A DNA stretch of 64,000 nt from Rhizobium sp. CCGE531 (GCF_003627795.1 NZ_CP032688.1:240635-304634), one strand, 5' to 3'. Counted from the stretch's first letter, positions 8,482 through 18,033 are shown. Notes: generated from the letters alone by a model not told the origin. Program-made: numbers and translations.

Positions 8482-9912
8482 TCACGCAGCCGTCGCTAGC
8501 TTTTTTGTAACGATCGTCTGTGCGTTAGTGAATTCCAAAAGCCCTTGGATCGCATTCTCCACACCAATACCGGACTGCTTGTGCCCTGAGAAAGTAGCGT
8601 GCGGCGAGAAGGCATGGATTTCATTGATCCACACCGTTCCGCATTCTAACCTCTCGGCTATCTTGCGAGCAGCGGAGGGGTCGGACGACCAAACTGATCC
8701 TCCGAGCCCGTAGATTGTGTCATTGGCACGCATAACCACATCGTCCAGATCCGAGAACTTGAGCAAGGGTAATACGGGCCCAAATGCCTCCTCTACGACG
8801 ACCCGAGAATCATCGGGGGGATTGTCAACTATTGCAACGGGCACGAAATAACCTTTGCCATCCGGTACATCGCCCCCGAGCAGGAACTTGAGTCCCTTGT
8901 CGCGAGCATCGGCAAGAAGATCTTTTACTTTCTCGAACTGCATTTTATTTTGGATCGGGCCGAGATCGACGCCCTGCTCTGATCCGTCTCCAAGCTTCAC
9001 CGTCTTGGCATACTCAACCAGTTCGTGACTCAACGCGTCATAAATGTCGGCATGAACAAATAGTCTCTTCGCCGCAACGCAAAGCTGTGCGCTATTTTGA
9101 AAAGCCGCCCAGAATATTTCCTTGGCAACGACCTTCGGATCGACATCTGGCAAAACGATCGCCGCATCGTTGCCGCCCAGTTCCAAGGTGATGCGTTTCA
9201 ACGTTCCGGCTGCTCTTTCCATGATACGCTTGCCGGTTTGGGTGGAACCTGTGAAGGAGATTTTGCCAATGTCGGGATGATTGGTCATCAATTGCCCAAG
9301 TTCATTTCCGCCGGATACGACGTTGAGAACTCCTGGAGGCAAGACATCACGCATCATCTCACCGATCTTGAGCGTGGCGAGTGGTGTATATGGTGATGGT
9401 TTAACGATGATGGTGTTGCCTGCAAGAAGTGCAGGGAGTACCTTCCAAATGGCCAAAAGAATTGGGTAGTTCCACGGTGTGATCGCTCCAACCACACCAA
9501 TTGGAACGTGCCGCGTTTCGACGGTGCGTTCCGCCGAATCCTCAGCGATGTGAATAGGCAATTCCTGCTTGGCAATCTCGCGGCACCAGATAATTGCGCC
9601 GGTTAATTCCCATTCGGCTCCCGAACGAGGCTTGCCTTGTTCGCGGGTTAGAAGGCGCATAAGCTCCTCCTTGTGCTGTTCTAGCCTCTCGCCAATTGCC
9701 GCCACAAGCGCCTGGCGTTCGGCTGGCGGCCTCTTGCTCCATGTGGGAAATGCCGCGCGGGCCGCTACGACTGCCGCGTCGAGTTCTTCGCGGCCTGCAG
9801 AGGGGACATTGGCGATGATCTCCTCGGTCGCCGGGTTGACCACAGCTGCGGTCTTGTTGGCGGAAACGGCCACGCCGCCGATCGTCATTGTATAATCACT
9901 ATCAAAATTCAT
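8482..9912 (-). CDS. NAD(P)-dependent aldehyde dehydrogenase (aldehyde-oxidising partner of the adjacent alcohol dehydrogenase)
   Basis: The start is placed at ATG 9912 (MNFDSDYTMTIGG) because AGGAGC precedes it by 7 nt; a longer in-frame extension has no signal. The 476-residue product has PWNYP, the general base in LELGGNDAAIV, and an active-site Cys in the unusual setting NSAQLCVAAKR (most ALDHs have GQ-x-C). This S-A-Q-L-C context occurs in a subgroup of semialdehyde and aromatic aldehyde dehydrogenases. It lies 29 nt behind the zinc alcohol dehydrogenase gene, so the two probably convert an alcohol through the aldehyde to the acid. Confidence 0.88.
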   Translation of the reverse strand: MNFDSDYTMTIGGVAVSANKTAAVVNPATEEIIANVPSAGREELDAAVVAARAAFPTWSKRPPAERQALVAAIGERLEQHKEELMRLLTREQGKPRSGAEWELTGAIIWCREIAKQELPIHIAEDSAERTVETRHVPIGVVGAITPWNYPILLAIWKVLPALLAGNTIIVKPSPYTPLATLKIGEMMRDVLPPGVLNVVSGGNELGQLMTNHPDIGKISFTGSTQTGKRIMERAAGTLKRITLELGGNDAAIVLPDVDPKVVAKEIFWAAFQNSAQLCVAAKRLFVHADIYDALSHELVEYAKTVKLGDGSEQGVDLGPIQNKMQFEKVKDLLADARDKGLKFLLGGDVPDGKGYFVPVAIVDNPPDDSRVVVEEAFGPVLPLLKFSDLDDVVMRANDTIYGLGGSVWSSDPSAARKIAERLECGTVWINEIHAFSPHATFSGHKQSGIGVENAIQGLLEFTNAQTIVTKKLATAA

Positions 9913-9941
9913 AGCGTCGCTCCTATTCAATGAAGAGGGAA

Positions 9942-11057
9942 TCAGGCGGATTTCCGCGGGCGCAGGACAGGCTTCAGTACTTTGCCGCTCTCCGAGGCAG
10001 CACAAGCTTCGTTGATTTCGTCGAGGTCATAGAACTCGATAAGCTTGTCGAAGGGGAATCGCCCCTGCTTCCACAACTCGATGAGCTGAGGGATAAAAGT
10101 GTCAGGTACACTTTCTCCTTCAATCACCCCGCGAATGGTGCGCCCAAACAGAATGCTATTCATGTCGAAGGTCACTTCCGTGCCTAGAGCAGCGGCGCCG
10201 ACCAGGGCGCAAACTCCGGTTAGCCGTAAGCAGTCTACGGCCTGTCGGAAAACCGCTGGGATAGAAGTGCACTCGAGTGAGTAGTGGACACCTAGACCGC
10301 CAGTCAATTCTTGTATGGCTTTTACGACATCGCCGGTTCGGCCGTTGATGACATGAGTTGCCCCTAACTCCTTCGCCAACTCGAGCCGCTCATCATTTAT
10401 ATCGACCGCTACGATCGTCGTGCAGCCAACAACTTTGGCAGCCATAAGGGCGGAGAGGCCGACCGAGCCTGCCCCAAATATTGCGATGCTTGTCCCGGCA
10501 ACAGGGCGAAGCGCATTCATAACCGTGCCGGCGCCCGTTGAGATGCCACACCCCAAGGGGCCCATGATCTCCAACGGAACACTCTTATCGATCTTGACGA
10601 CGTTGCGTTCCGTAGCGAGTGCATGCGTTCCAAAGGAAGACTGGCGGAAGAAGCAGCCGCTGACGCGCTCACCGTTGCAGCAGTGATAAGGCGTCGAGCC
10701 GTCACTCCGGCCACCGCCAAAATTATAACCGAAGAATTCGAGACAGTAGCCCGCCTCACCTTTCTGGCAGTTCTCACACTTGCCACATGAACCAAATGCT
10801 AGCACCACGTGATCGCCGGGCACCACTTTAGTTACTGCGGACCCGACCTTGAGCACAACGCCCGCACCTTCGTGTCCAAGGACAGCAGGCAACGGTGTCG
10901 GGTAGTATTGGTCTCGGACAACTATGTCAGTGTGACATACGCCAACCCCGACGACTTCAATCACAACCTCATCGGGTCGCGGATCTTCGAGTTCCAGTTT
11001 TGTGATTTCGAACGGCTGCGATTTGCCTCTTACAACGGCCGATGTGCATTCGAACAT
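9942..11057 (-). CDS. Zinc-dependent NAD alcohol dehydrogenase (aryl-alcohol/class III type)
   Basis: A 371-residue medium-chain dehydrogenase. The catalytic zinc site is visible (G-V-C-H-T-D, then G-H-E-G-A-G, later the third-ligand Cys in P-L-G-C-G-I-S-T-G), as is the structural zinc Cys cluster C-G-K-C-E-N-C and the cofactor fold F-G-A-G-S-V-G. The GRSDGSTPYHCCNG insertion is shared with benzyl- and aryl-alcohol dehydrogenases. It is the first gene of a two-gene reverse operon with the ALDH. Aromatic or furanic primary alcohols are the likely substrates. A GGGAGAGG ribosome binding site supports the start. Confidence 0.9.
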   Translation of the reverse strand: MFECTSAVVRGKSQPFEITKLELEDPRPDEVVIEVVGVGVCHTDIVVRDQYYPTPLPAVLGHEGAGVVLKVGSAVTKVVPGDHVVLAFGSCGKCENCQKGEAGYCLEFFGYNFGGGRSDGSTPYHCCNGERVSGCFFRQSSFGTHALATERNVVKIDKSVPLEIMGPLGCGISTGAGTVMNALRPVAGTSIAIFGAGSVGLSALMAAKVVGCTTIVAVDINDERLELAKELGATHVINGRTGDVVKAIQELTGGLGVHYSLECTSIPAVFRQAVDCLRLTGVCALVGAAALGTEVTFDMNSILFGRTIRGVIEGESVPDTFIPQLIELWKQGRFPFDKLIEFYDLDEINEACAASESGKVLKPVLRPRKSA

Positions 11058-11766
11058 GTTGCCTCTCTCCCAGTTGCAAACACAATTTCATTCCCGCGCA
11101 CGACCCCTCCTCCGTGATGAGAAATATGACGCTTTTCGCCCACAAGACGGGCAACCTGCCCATCTCCACCTCTGGCGAAACGCGCAGAACTCTCCTCCCC
11201 CATTTGGATTCGCCTGATTGTCAAGCTTGTCGAGCGCCAAGAGAAGCTAGAACACAAAGTCCAATAGTGCAAGTTACTTTACAAAAATTATTCAATCGGA
11301 AATCGGAACTTTTGAAAGGCGGCCACAATTGTGTCAATGGCGCCAAAGTGCCGATCAGAAGTGACTCAGTGGCAACTCTGTGCGTTAAGCGGGGATTGCG
11401 AATTCATATTTCGGAATATTTTTGGCGCTCATTAAGGCCTTTCCATATGCCTGCCGCAGCCAAATAAAGTTCATTAGCGCAATTGATTCCTACCAATTCG
11501 ACAACCAAACGCAGCGTCGTTTCGGTGCGCTTCTTTTACGCCAACCCTGCCCTCGCCGAATCGGCCGAAGCAACAGGGGAAACGGACCTCCGCCTACGAG
11601 ACGTGTTGCAGAGCTGGCGCGTGGGGGCACCCGCTCAGCGACACAGTTGTGGATGAAGGCTTCGTCAGGCTCTGAGACGGCGCAAGACATGGAGAGACCA
11701 ATGTTCGGACTCCGTGAGCGCTCCGAATAGGGCGGCCCTGCGCCGAAGTCGTTCCGCCCAAGCCGG
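11058..11766. other. 709-bp intergenic stretch without a convincing gene
   Basis: The short open frames here lack ribosome binding sites and family motifs, and their composition is unlike the neighbours. The part next to 11057 must carry the promoter of the alcohol dehydrogenase operon; the stretch 11270-11500 is AT-richer than its surroundings and is the likely regulatory zone. I see no clear sigma-54 element, repeat or terminator hairpin in it. Confidence 0.6.
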
Positions 11767-12810
11767 TTACGACCGCTCGGCGCGTCCTTCTTCAGGTATA
11801 TCCTGCCAGGCGACCGTATTTCGCGTCTGGAATTTTGCAGTCATTCTGGCCGCGACGACGTCTGCGACGATCGACAATGCCAGAGAAGACGCACTTTTGG
11901 CTTTGCCGAAAATTCCGATTGGAGCCCTGATACGGTCAATGTCGGCCTCGCTGTAGCCGTAGTCCGCCAAAGCTTTGGCCCGCCTACCGTGCGTGCGTAG
12001 GCTTCCCAGAGCGCCGATATAGAAGGGCCGACTGTCGAGCGTGAGCCGCAAGAGCGGCATCTCCCGCTCCAGATCGTGATAGAGCAGTGCGACCGCAGTA
12101 AATGGGTCGATCAATGACTTTAAAGAACTCACCGTCATCTGCCCGTCGACGAGATGGCTGTCGAGCCCGGCGGCGCGCGCGACGTCTGCCGTTGCGGTCG
12201 CTTCGATCGAGCGGCCACAAACGAGCAGTCTAGTGGTCGGCTGATAGGCGATGACGAAATCCTCACCATCCCACTGCGACGCAACACGGAACTGACGGTC
12301 GACCGATAGTCGCTGCGAGGCGGGACTATATCTGAGAGCTGTTCCCCGTCTTAGCTCAAGTTCGCGGATCACTTCCTCCAATTGCTTGATGTTATGCAGC
12401 CGGTGGATAGCGAGATTGATCCCTCCTCCGCACGGAAGAACGATATCAAAAAACCGCGACCCTTCGCCGAGCCGCAGGAATCGATCATGCCCGGTTTGCA
12501 GGACCTCCAACGCCTCTGCTGCAACGGCGTTCTCTGTGCAGCCACCAGAAACGAAGCCGCAGTAGAGCCCATCCGCCCTGACGACCATTTGCGAGCCGAG
12601 CGGGCGTGCCGAGCCGCCCTGGATCTCAACCAAGGTCACAAGGGCAGTCCTTATCCCCGCCTGGACCGAGGCGCGAGCATAACGCAAAATTTCAAGAGGC
12701 TCGTCTGTCGAGAGGCCTATCGCGGGGACGACAGGGTCCATCATCGGGTTCCTTGCCGCCAAGGCTTCCTCCAGCGATAGGTCACTTTTCCCTCCTAAAG
12801 AGACGCTCAC
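11767..12810 (-). CDS. xdhC: XdhC/CoxI-family molybdenum-cofactor insertion chaperone
   Basis: A 347-residue XdhC-like protein. It has an N-terminal XdhC_CoxI domain (V-T-L-V-E-I-Q-G-G-S-A-R-P and the F-V-S-G-G-C-T-E-N-A-V segment) and a C-terminal Rossmann-like domain with L-V-C-G-R-S, Y-I-G-A-L-G-S-L-R-T and I-G-I-F-G-K-A-K. XdhC binds and sulfurates the molybdopterin cofactor and hands it to xanthine-dehydrogenase-family apoenzymes, so its client is almost surely the CoxMSL-type enzyme at 25623-30134. It starts with GTG that overlaps the adenylate kinase stop (GTGA), making it the last gene of the reverse operon. Confidence 0.88.
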   Translation of the reverse strand: MSVSLGGKSDLSLEEALAARNPMMDPVVPAIGLSTDEPLEILRYARASVQAGIRTALVTLVEIQGGSARPLGSQMVVRADGLYCGFVSGGCTENAVAAEALEVLQTGHDRFLRLGEGSRFFDIVLPCGGGINLAIHRLHNIKQLEEVIRELELRRGTALRYSPASQRLSVDRQFRVASQWDGEDFVIAYQPTTRLLVCGRSIEATATADVARAAGLDSHLVDGQMTVSSLKSLIDPFTAVALLYHDLEREMPLLRLTLDSRPFYIGALGSLRTHGRRAKALADYGYSEADIDRIRAPIGIFGKAKSASSLALSIVADVVAARMTAKFQTRNTVAWQDIPEEGRAERS

Positions 12811-13391
12811 CCGCCTATGGTCGAAGCAATGGCGGCAGCGACTGCCTCGACGTCCTGCCTTGCGTCGATCCGGCGCAGAAGTCCGCGTTGCTCGTAAAAT
12901 GGCGACAGCTGCGCCGTTGCGCGGATAAACTCCTCTACCCTTCGCTTTAACACGTCCGGATTGTCATCTGAGCGGCTGCCCCCTCCAGCCTCCCGTGACT
13001 GCTCTGCCCGCGTCTTGATGCGAGCTTCAAGCAGTTCGAAAGCAATGTCGAAGAGCATCACGTGATCCAGTGGCAGATTTTTCTCGGCGAGATGTACCTC
13101 TAGTGCGCTCGCTTGTGCGACCGTCCGCGGAAAACCATCGAGAATGTAGCCAGCCCGGCCGGCAGCATTTTCAAGGCCTTCCTCTACCAGGCCTATGACG
13201 ACCTCGTCGGGCACGAGCCTGCCCGAATCGACAGCGGCTTTCGCCTGAACGCCAAGTGGGCTTTGTGCCTTGATCGCGTCGCGAAGCAAATCACCGGTCG
13301 AGATGTGCAACAGGCCTCGCTCTCGTATAAGCCGTTCGGCCTGGGTCCCTTTCCCTGCCCCGGGAGGTCCAATGAAAACAAGTCTCGCCAC
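12807..13391 (-). CDS. adk: Adenylate kinase, accessory plasmid copy
   Basis: A 194-residue short-LID adenylate kinase: P-loop GPPGAGKGTQ (8-17), the AMP-binding S-T-G-D-L-L-R and L-D-G-F-P-R-T motifs, and the late arginine pair in D-V-L-K-R-R. It lacks the four-Cys zinc LID. It starts with GTG three nt after the aldehyde dehydrogenase stop, and its AAGGA sequence touches the start codon, so translation probably depends on coupling. The chromosome will carry the essential copy. Its place in an operon with an AMP-forming CoA ligase suggests that it recycles AMP to ADP during substrate activation. Confidence 0.92.
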   Translation of the reverse strand: MARLVFIGPPGAGKGTQAERLIRERGLLHISTGDLLRDAIKAQSPLGVQAKAAVDSGRLVPDEVVIGLVEEGLENAAGRAGYILDGFPRTVAQASALEVHLAEKNLPLDHVMLFDIAFELLEARIKTRAEQSREAGGGSRSDDNPDVLKRRVEEFIRATAQLSPFYEQRGLLRRIDARQDVEAVAAAIASTIGG

Positions 13392-13394
13392 TCC

Positions 13395-14852
13395 TTACAC
13401 TCCCATGCACAGATATTTGATCTCGAGATAGTCATCCATTCCGTACTTGGACCCCTCGCGCCCGTTTCCGCTTTCCTTCACGCCACCGAGCGGCGCCACC
13501 TCGGTCGAGATCATCCCTTCGTTGATCCCGACGATCCCGTATTCAAGCGCTTCCGCAACTCTCCAGACCCTGGAAATGTCGCGACCATAAAAGTAGGCCG
13601 CAAGCCCGAATTGCGTCTTGTTGGCGAGCTGGATAGCCTCGCTCTCGGTCTCGAAACGGAAGATCGGCGCGACCGGCCCGAAAATCTCCTCGCCGAAAAT
13701 CTGCGATTCCGGCGAGACATCGGCGATCACCGTCGGCTGATAGAAGCTGCGTCCAAGAGGGTGCCGTCGACCGCCGGCCGCTACCCGTCCGCCGTGGCGA
13801 AGCGCATCCGAAACAAGCTCCTCGACCTTTTCGAGGGCCTTGTCGTCGATCAGCGGCCCGATCTGCACGCCTGGAGCAAATCCATCGCCGACATTCAGCC
13901 GGGATACGACCTCCGAAAGCCGGGTCACGAAGGCGTCGTAGATCCCACTCTGGACCAGGAAGCGGTTGGCGCAGACGCAGGTCTGGCCGGCATTGCGGTA
14001 TTTCGACGCGATTGCGCCTTTGACGGCAGCCTCGACGTCGGCGTCGTCGAAAACGATGAACGGTGCGTTTCCGCCAAGCTCCATCGAGGTCCGCTTTACG
14101 GTCGCAGCACATTGGGCCATCAGCACCTTGCCAATTTCCGTCGAGCCGGTGAAGCTGAGCTTGCGCACGATCGGATTGGAGGTCAGCTCCTCGCCGATCT
14201 CTCCGGCCGATCCGGTGACGCAGGAGAGCACGCCCTTCGGTACCCCTGCGCGCTCGGCAAGAACACACAACGCCAGCGCCGAGAGCGGCGTTTGGCTCGC
14301 CGGCTTTATGACCATGGTGCAGCCGACCGCCAGCGCCGGACCGGCCTTGCGGGTGATCATCGCCGCCGGGAAGTTCCAGGGCGTGATCGCGGCGCAGACG
14401 CCGATCGGCTGTTTGATGACGACGATCCGCTTGTCGCTTGCCGGAGCCGGAATGGTATCGCCGTAGATCCGCTTCGCCTCTTCGCCGAACCATTCGATGT
14501 AGGATGCCGCATAGGCGATCTCACCCTTGGCCTCGGTGAGCGGCTTGCCCTGCTCAGCCGTCATGATGGCGGCAAGGTCGTCCTGGTTCTCGATCAGAAG
14601 CTCGAACCATTTCCGCAGGACGGCAGCGCGTTCCTTTCCGGAAAGCGCCTTCCATGCGGACTGCGCTTGTTCGGCACTCTCAATGGCGCGCTGCGTTTCA
14701 CCGGCCCCCATTCGGGGAACGCTTGCAACAACGGAACCGTCAGCGGGATTGGTGACATCGATCACCCTGCCGTCGTCGGCGTCGCGCCATTCTCCACCGA
14801 TGAAGCACTGGCTGCGCAGCAGCGATGGATCTTTGAGAGTGGGAACTGCCAT
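13395..14852 (-). CDS. Succinate-semialdehyde dehydrogenase-like aldehyde dehydrogenase
   Basis: A 485-residue ALDH of the GabD type: PWNFP, LELGGNAPFIVF with the general base, GQTCVCANR with the catalytic Cys, EEIFGPV, and the typical GabD C-terminal block (E-V-A-P-L-G-G-V-K-E-S-G-N-G-R-E-G-S). This family oxidises succinate semialdehyde and similar C4-C5 semialdehydes with NAD(P)+. Together with the iron alcohol dehydrogenase two genes upstream it forms a 4-hydroxybutyrate to succinate pair like BlcB/BlcA of Agrobacterium. It lies 24 nt after the thioesterase gene. Confidence 0.9.
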   Translation of the reverse strand: MAVPTLKDPSLLRSQCFIGGEWRDADDGRVIDVTNPADGSVVASVPRMGAGETQRAIESAEQAQSAWKALSGKERAAVLRKWFELLIENQDDLAAIMTAEQGKPLTEAKGEIAYAASYIEWFGEEAKRIYGDTIPAPASDKRIVVIKQPIGVCAAITPWNFPAAMITRKAGPALAVGCTMVIKPASQTPLSALALCVLAERAGVPKGVLSCVTGSAGEIGEELTSNPIVRKLSFTGSTEIGKVLMAQCAATVKRTSMELGGNAPFIVFDDADVEAAVKGAIASKYRNAGQTCVCANRFLVQSGIYDAFVTRLSEVVSRLNVGDGFAPGVQIGPLIDDKALEKVEELVSDALRHGGRVAAGGRRHPLGRSFYQPTVIADVSPESQIFGEEIFGPVAPIFRFETESEAIQLANKTQFGLAAYFYGRDISRVWRVAEALEYGIVGINEGMISTEVAPLGGVKESGNGREGSKYGMDDYLEIKYLCMGV

Positions 14853-14876
14853 GGGGTTATCCTTGTTTGAACAAAG

Positions 14877-15320
14877 TTATGCTTCGACCAGAAGCGGCTC
14901 AAGCAGCTCCCTGGCCTTGTCGCCGAACGGAACCGGTCGGCGCGATAGGCGGTCGACGTTGACATGGATGAAAAAGCCTTCGGCTGCGGCCACGTCTTCA
15001 TCGTTACGGAACAGGCCGATCTCGTAGCGAACCGACGAACTGCCTAGCCTCGCCACCCGAATGCCTGCCGTCACCTGATCGGGAAAGGTCATTTCGGCAT
15101 GGTAGCGGCAGCCCGTCTCCACGACGAGAAACACCTCGGTGCCGGCCTTGATGTCGAGCACGCCGTTTTCGATGAGAAAGGCATTCACCGCGGTATCGAA
15201 GAGCGTGTAATGCACCACGTTGTTCATGTGTCCGTAGGTGTCGTTGTCCGCCCAGCGCAGGCCGGTCGTGCGGAACACCTTGTAATCAGAGCGTCGTGAG
15301 GGAGTTTCGCGCTTCGCCAT
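14877..15320 (-). CDS. Acyl-CoA thioesterase of the 4-hydroxybenzoyl-CoA thioesterase (hotdog) family
   Basis: A 147-residue single-hotdog protein. The 4HBT signature R-W-A-D-N-D-T-Y-G-H-M-N-N is complete, with the Asp usually acting in catalysis. The later strand segment V-E-T-G-C-R-Y-H-A and S-V-R-Y-E-I-G-L-F follow the family. It should hydrolyse an acyl-CoA intermediate to the free acid and CoA in the cytosol. Its ATG overlaps the iron alcohol dehydrogenase stop (TAATG), so the two are translated together. The acyl group is unknown. Confidence 0.85.
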   Translation of the reverse strand: MAKRETPSRRSDYKVFRTTGLRWADNDTYGHMNNVVHYTLFDTAVNAFLIENGVLDIKAGTEVFLVVETGCRYHAEMTFPDQVTAGIRVARLGSSSVRYEIGLFRNDEDVAAAEGFFIHVNVDRLSRRPVPFGDKARELLEPLLVEA

Positions 15321-16480
15321 TACCAGGCCGCCCTGTAGATCGAGAGCGCATCCCTCTCGCTCACCTCGCGGGGGTTATTGACGAGGAGGCGCGTCTGCTT
15401 CATGGCGTCGCGCGCCATCACCACAAGATGCTCCTCGCCGATGCCGACGTCGCGAAGCCGTGACTGAAGCCCGAGCTTTTCCGACAGTCCGGCAAGCCGC
15501 TCGATGAAGGCGGCGCAACGCCCCTCATCCTCCCGTTCCGACACAAGATCCGGAAATGCATCGGTAGCGATTTCCGCGTAAACCGAGGCTGCATCGGGTG
15601 CATTGAACCGCAGAACATGCGGAAGAATCAGCGCGTTGGATAGGCCATGGGGGATATGGAAGGTCCCACCGATCGGATAAGCCAGCGCATGCACTGCGGC
15701 CACTGGCGAATTTGCGAAGGCCTGCCCGGCAAGCATCGAGCCAAGCAGCATCGCACCGCGCGCGGCGCGGTCTTGACCGTCGAACACGGCCCTCTCAATA
15801 TTCCCGGCTATCAGCTGAAGCGCCTGGCGCGCCAGCATCTTCGACAGCGGATTGTTGTTGGCGCTTTTCGAGGCATAGGATTCGATCGCGTGCACCATGG
15901 CGTCGATGCCGGTGGCCGCCGTGATATGGGCGGGAAGGCCTATCGTCAGATCGGCATCGAGGATCGCGATATCGGGCAGGATGATCGGCGACGACACGCC
16001 GCGCTTCTCGTCTCCGCCGACGGTGATGATCGAAACCGACGTGACCTCGGATCCGGTCCCGGCAGTCGTCGGCACAAGCACCAGAGGCAGGCGAGGCCCC
16101 TTCGCGTTGCCGACACCCCAGGCCTCGTCGATGTCCTCGCCCGATCCGCAAAGAAGAGCCACGACCTTGGCAACGTCAAGCGAAGACCCACCGCCGAAAC
16201 CGATAATGCCGGTAACACCCGCAGGCCTCGCCATGTCCGATGCCGCCCTCACGGTCGCAAGAGACGGATCGGCCTCGACACTGTCGAACACGGTCACCTC
16301 GATACCCGAGGCTGCAAGCGAGGCCAGAGCCGGGTCGCAAAGCCCGAGCCTGCGCAGACCGGCGTCGGTCACGAACAGGACGCGCTGACCGAGCTTCTTC
16401 TTGACGATGTCGCCGATCCCGGCAGCTGCACCCGGCCGGAAAACGATCTGCGGCGTCGTGGTGAATATGAAAGGGTTCAT
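15320..16480 (-). CDS. Iron-containing alcohol dehydrogenase (4-hydroxybutyrate dehydrogenase-like)
   Basis: I place the start at ATG 16480 (MNPFIFTTTPQI) behind a GGAG site; an upstream GTG would intrude on the preceding gene. The 386-residue product has the group III NAD-binding loop G-F-G-G-G-S-S-L-D-V-A-K and P-T-T-A-G-T-G-S-E, and the metal ligands D and H in G-I-D-A-M-V-H-A-I-E, A-V-H-A-L-A-Y-P and F-H-I-P-H-G. The family includes 4-hydroxybutyrate, maleylacetate and lactaldehyde-type enzymes. With the semialdehyde dehydrogenase downstream, a hydroxy-acid to semialdehyde step is the best guess. Confidence 0.88.
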   Translation of the reverse strand: MNPFIFTTTPQIVFRPGAAAGIGDIVKKKLGQRVLFVTDAGLRRLGLCDPALASLAASGIEVTVFDSVEADPSLATVRAASDMARPAGVTGIIGFGGGSSLDVAKVVALLCGSGEDIDEAWGVGNAKGPRLPLVLVPTTAGTGSEVTSVSIITVGGDEKRGVSSPIILPDIAILDADLTIGLPAHITAATGIDAMVHAIESYASKSANNNPLSKMLARQALQLIAGNIERAVFDGQDRAARGAMLLGSMLAGQAFANSPVAAVHALAYPIGGTFHIPHGLSNALILPHVLRFNAPDAASVYAEIATDAFPDLVSEREDEGRCAAFIERLAGLSEKLGLQSRLRDVGIGEEHLVVMARDAMKQTRLLVNNPREVSERDALSIYRAAW

Positions 16481-16494
16481 ACAAATCTCCTCTG

Positions 16495-18033
16495 TCACTT
16501 CCCGCACGCGGCAGGCAGGCTGTCGCGCAGCTTCACGCGCAGGATCTTGCCGGATCCCGTCCGAGGTATTTCTTCGACGATGTAGATGCGATCAGGAACC
16601 TTGTAGGCAGACAGGCGCTCCTTGCAGTGGGTAAGGAGGGCTGCCTGATCGAAAGCCTCGGCATCCTTGAGAACGACACAGGCCACCGGAACCTCGCCCA
16701 GCATCGTATGCGGCATGCCGATGACGGCGCAGTCTATGACGGCGTGATCGAGCAGGATCGTCTCCTCGACCTCGGCTGGCGCGATGTTCTGTCCGCCGCG
16801 AATGATCAACTCCTTCAGGCGGCCGGTGATCGTCAGGAAGCCGTTCGCATCGGCCTTGGCGAGATCGCCTGTGCGATACCAGCCGTCGACGACGGCTTTT
16901 CGGGTCTCCTGTGGTTTGTTGTGATAGCCCTGCATCAGGTTCGGCCCCTTGCAGATCAGCTCGCCCTCGCTGCCGACCGGAACGTCGAGGCCGGTTTTCG
17001 GATCGACCAGCCGGACCGTGACGCCGGGAAGCGGAAGGCCGCAGGAACCTGGCACACGCCAGCGGCCGGGCCAGTTCATCGTCACCATCGTGGAGGTCTC
17101 GGTAATGCCGTAACCGTCGAGCAGGGCGACGCCGAAGAATTCCTCGAAGTCGTTGTTCAGCGTGCCGGGAAGGATCGCACCTGCCGACACGCAAAGCCTA
17201 ACCGACGACAACAGTTTCTCGCCGCTTGTTTGGCATGCGGAGAGGAAATAGTGGAAGACGGTCGGCACGCCGGGCATGAACGTGAAGCGTCCCGACCGTA
17301 GCAGTTCGATCGCCTGCGTAGTCGAGAATTTCTCCATGATGTATTCGCTGGCGCCAAGCGCGATGATGGAGAGGACCGCGATGTTGAGCGCATAGGAATG
17401 ATAGAGCGGAAGCGTATTGAGGACGACGTCGTTCTCGTCCAACCCCGCGATCGGCGCCCAGCAGGCGGCAGTCACCCACAGCATGGATCGTGTCGAGAGA
17501 AGCACGCCCTTGGGCTGCCCGGTCGTTCCCGACGTGTAGACGATATAGGCCGGCCGATCGACATCCCGGTCGTCCTCGAAACCGGACGACTGCGGCCGCT
17601 CCATCCCTAAAAATCCGGAGGCCGGGTCCGCATCGATCACGAGGACAGGCCTGTCTAGCCGCGACAAGACCGCGTCCGCCATCGTCCGTTTCTCCGGCAG
17701 GGCAACGAGCACCGCGCATCCGCCATCGATGATGCGGTATGCAAGCTCGGCTTCGGTGGAATCAATGCTTACCGGGACGCAGATGCCCCCGGCGCGCACG
17801 ACGGCGAGACAGGCGACCACCCAGTTGACGGAATTCGGCAGGAATATTGCGACGGCTTGCCCCTGCCGAAGTCCACGAGCGACGAGGTGGGAAGCCAGGG
17901 CTTCAGTCTCCGCATCGAGCTGCGGATAGGAAACCGAACGCATCCTATCCTCGAACGCCATTTTTTCAGGATAAAGGCGCGCATTTCGCCGAAGGATTTC
18001 GCCGACGGGCGCGATCAAATCGTAACGTATCAT
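16495..18033 (-). CDS. AMP-forming acyl-CoA synthetase (class I adenylate-forming)
   Basis: ATG 18033 (MIRYDLIAPV) is preceded by GGGAGGAG and gives 512 residues. The ANL family motifs are complete: P-loop Y-T-S-G-T-T-G-Q-P-K-G-V, G-Y-G-I-T-E, Y-R-T-G-D-L, G-R-L-K-E-L-I and the C-terminal acetylation-type Lys in R-T-G-S-G-K-I-L. It activates a carboxylic acid to its CoA thioester with ATP to AMP and pyrophosphate. It lies 14 nt before the alcohol dehydrogenase gene. It should prime the imported acid for the molybdenum hydroxylase or for beta-oxidation-like steps. Confidence 0.92.
   Translation of the reverse strand: MIRYDLIAPVGEILRRNARLYPEKMAFEDRMRSVSYPQLDAETEALASHLVARGLRQGQAVAIFLPNSVNWVVACLAVVRAGGICVPVSIDSTEAELAYRIIDGGCAVLVALPEKRTMADAVLSRLDRPVLVIDADPASGFLGMERPQSSGFEDDRDVDRPAYIVYTSGTTGQPKGVLLSTRSMLWVTAACWAPIAGLDENDVVLNTLPLYHSYALNIAVLSIIALGASEYIMEKFSTTQAIELLRSGRFTFMPGVPTVFHYFLSACQTSGEKLLSSVRLCVSAGAILPGTLNNDFEEFFGVALLDGYGITETSTMVTMNWPGRWRVPGSCGLPLPGVTVRLVDPKTGLDVPVGSEGELICKGPNLMQGYHNKPQETRKAVVDGWYRTGDLAKADANGFLTITGRLKELIIRGGQNIAPAEVEETILLDHAVIDCAVIGMPHTMLGEVPVACVVLKDAEAFDQAALLTHCKERLSAYKVPDRIYIVEEIPRTGSGKILRVKLRDSLPAACGK

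Noticed and set aside
11058..11766. A possible sigma-54 promoter for the alcohol dehydrogenase operon (around GGCAACTCTGTGCG near 11370)
   Set aside because: The spacing and the GG/GC cores do not fit the -24/-12 consensus, and no sigma-54 activator gene is near.
13113..14870. A 585-codon forward open frame opposite adenylate kinase and the semialdehyde dehydrogenase
   Set aside because: It is a GC-rich antisense shadow; the reverse strand encodes two enzymes with intact motifs, and the forward translation has no recognisable domain.
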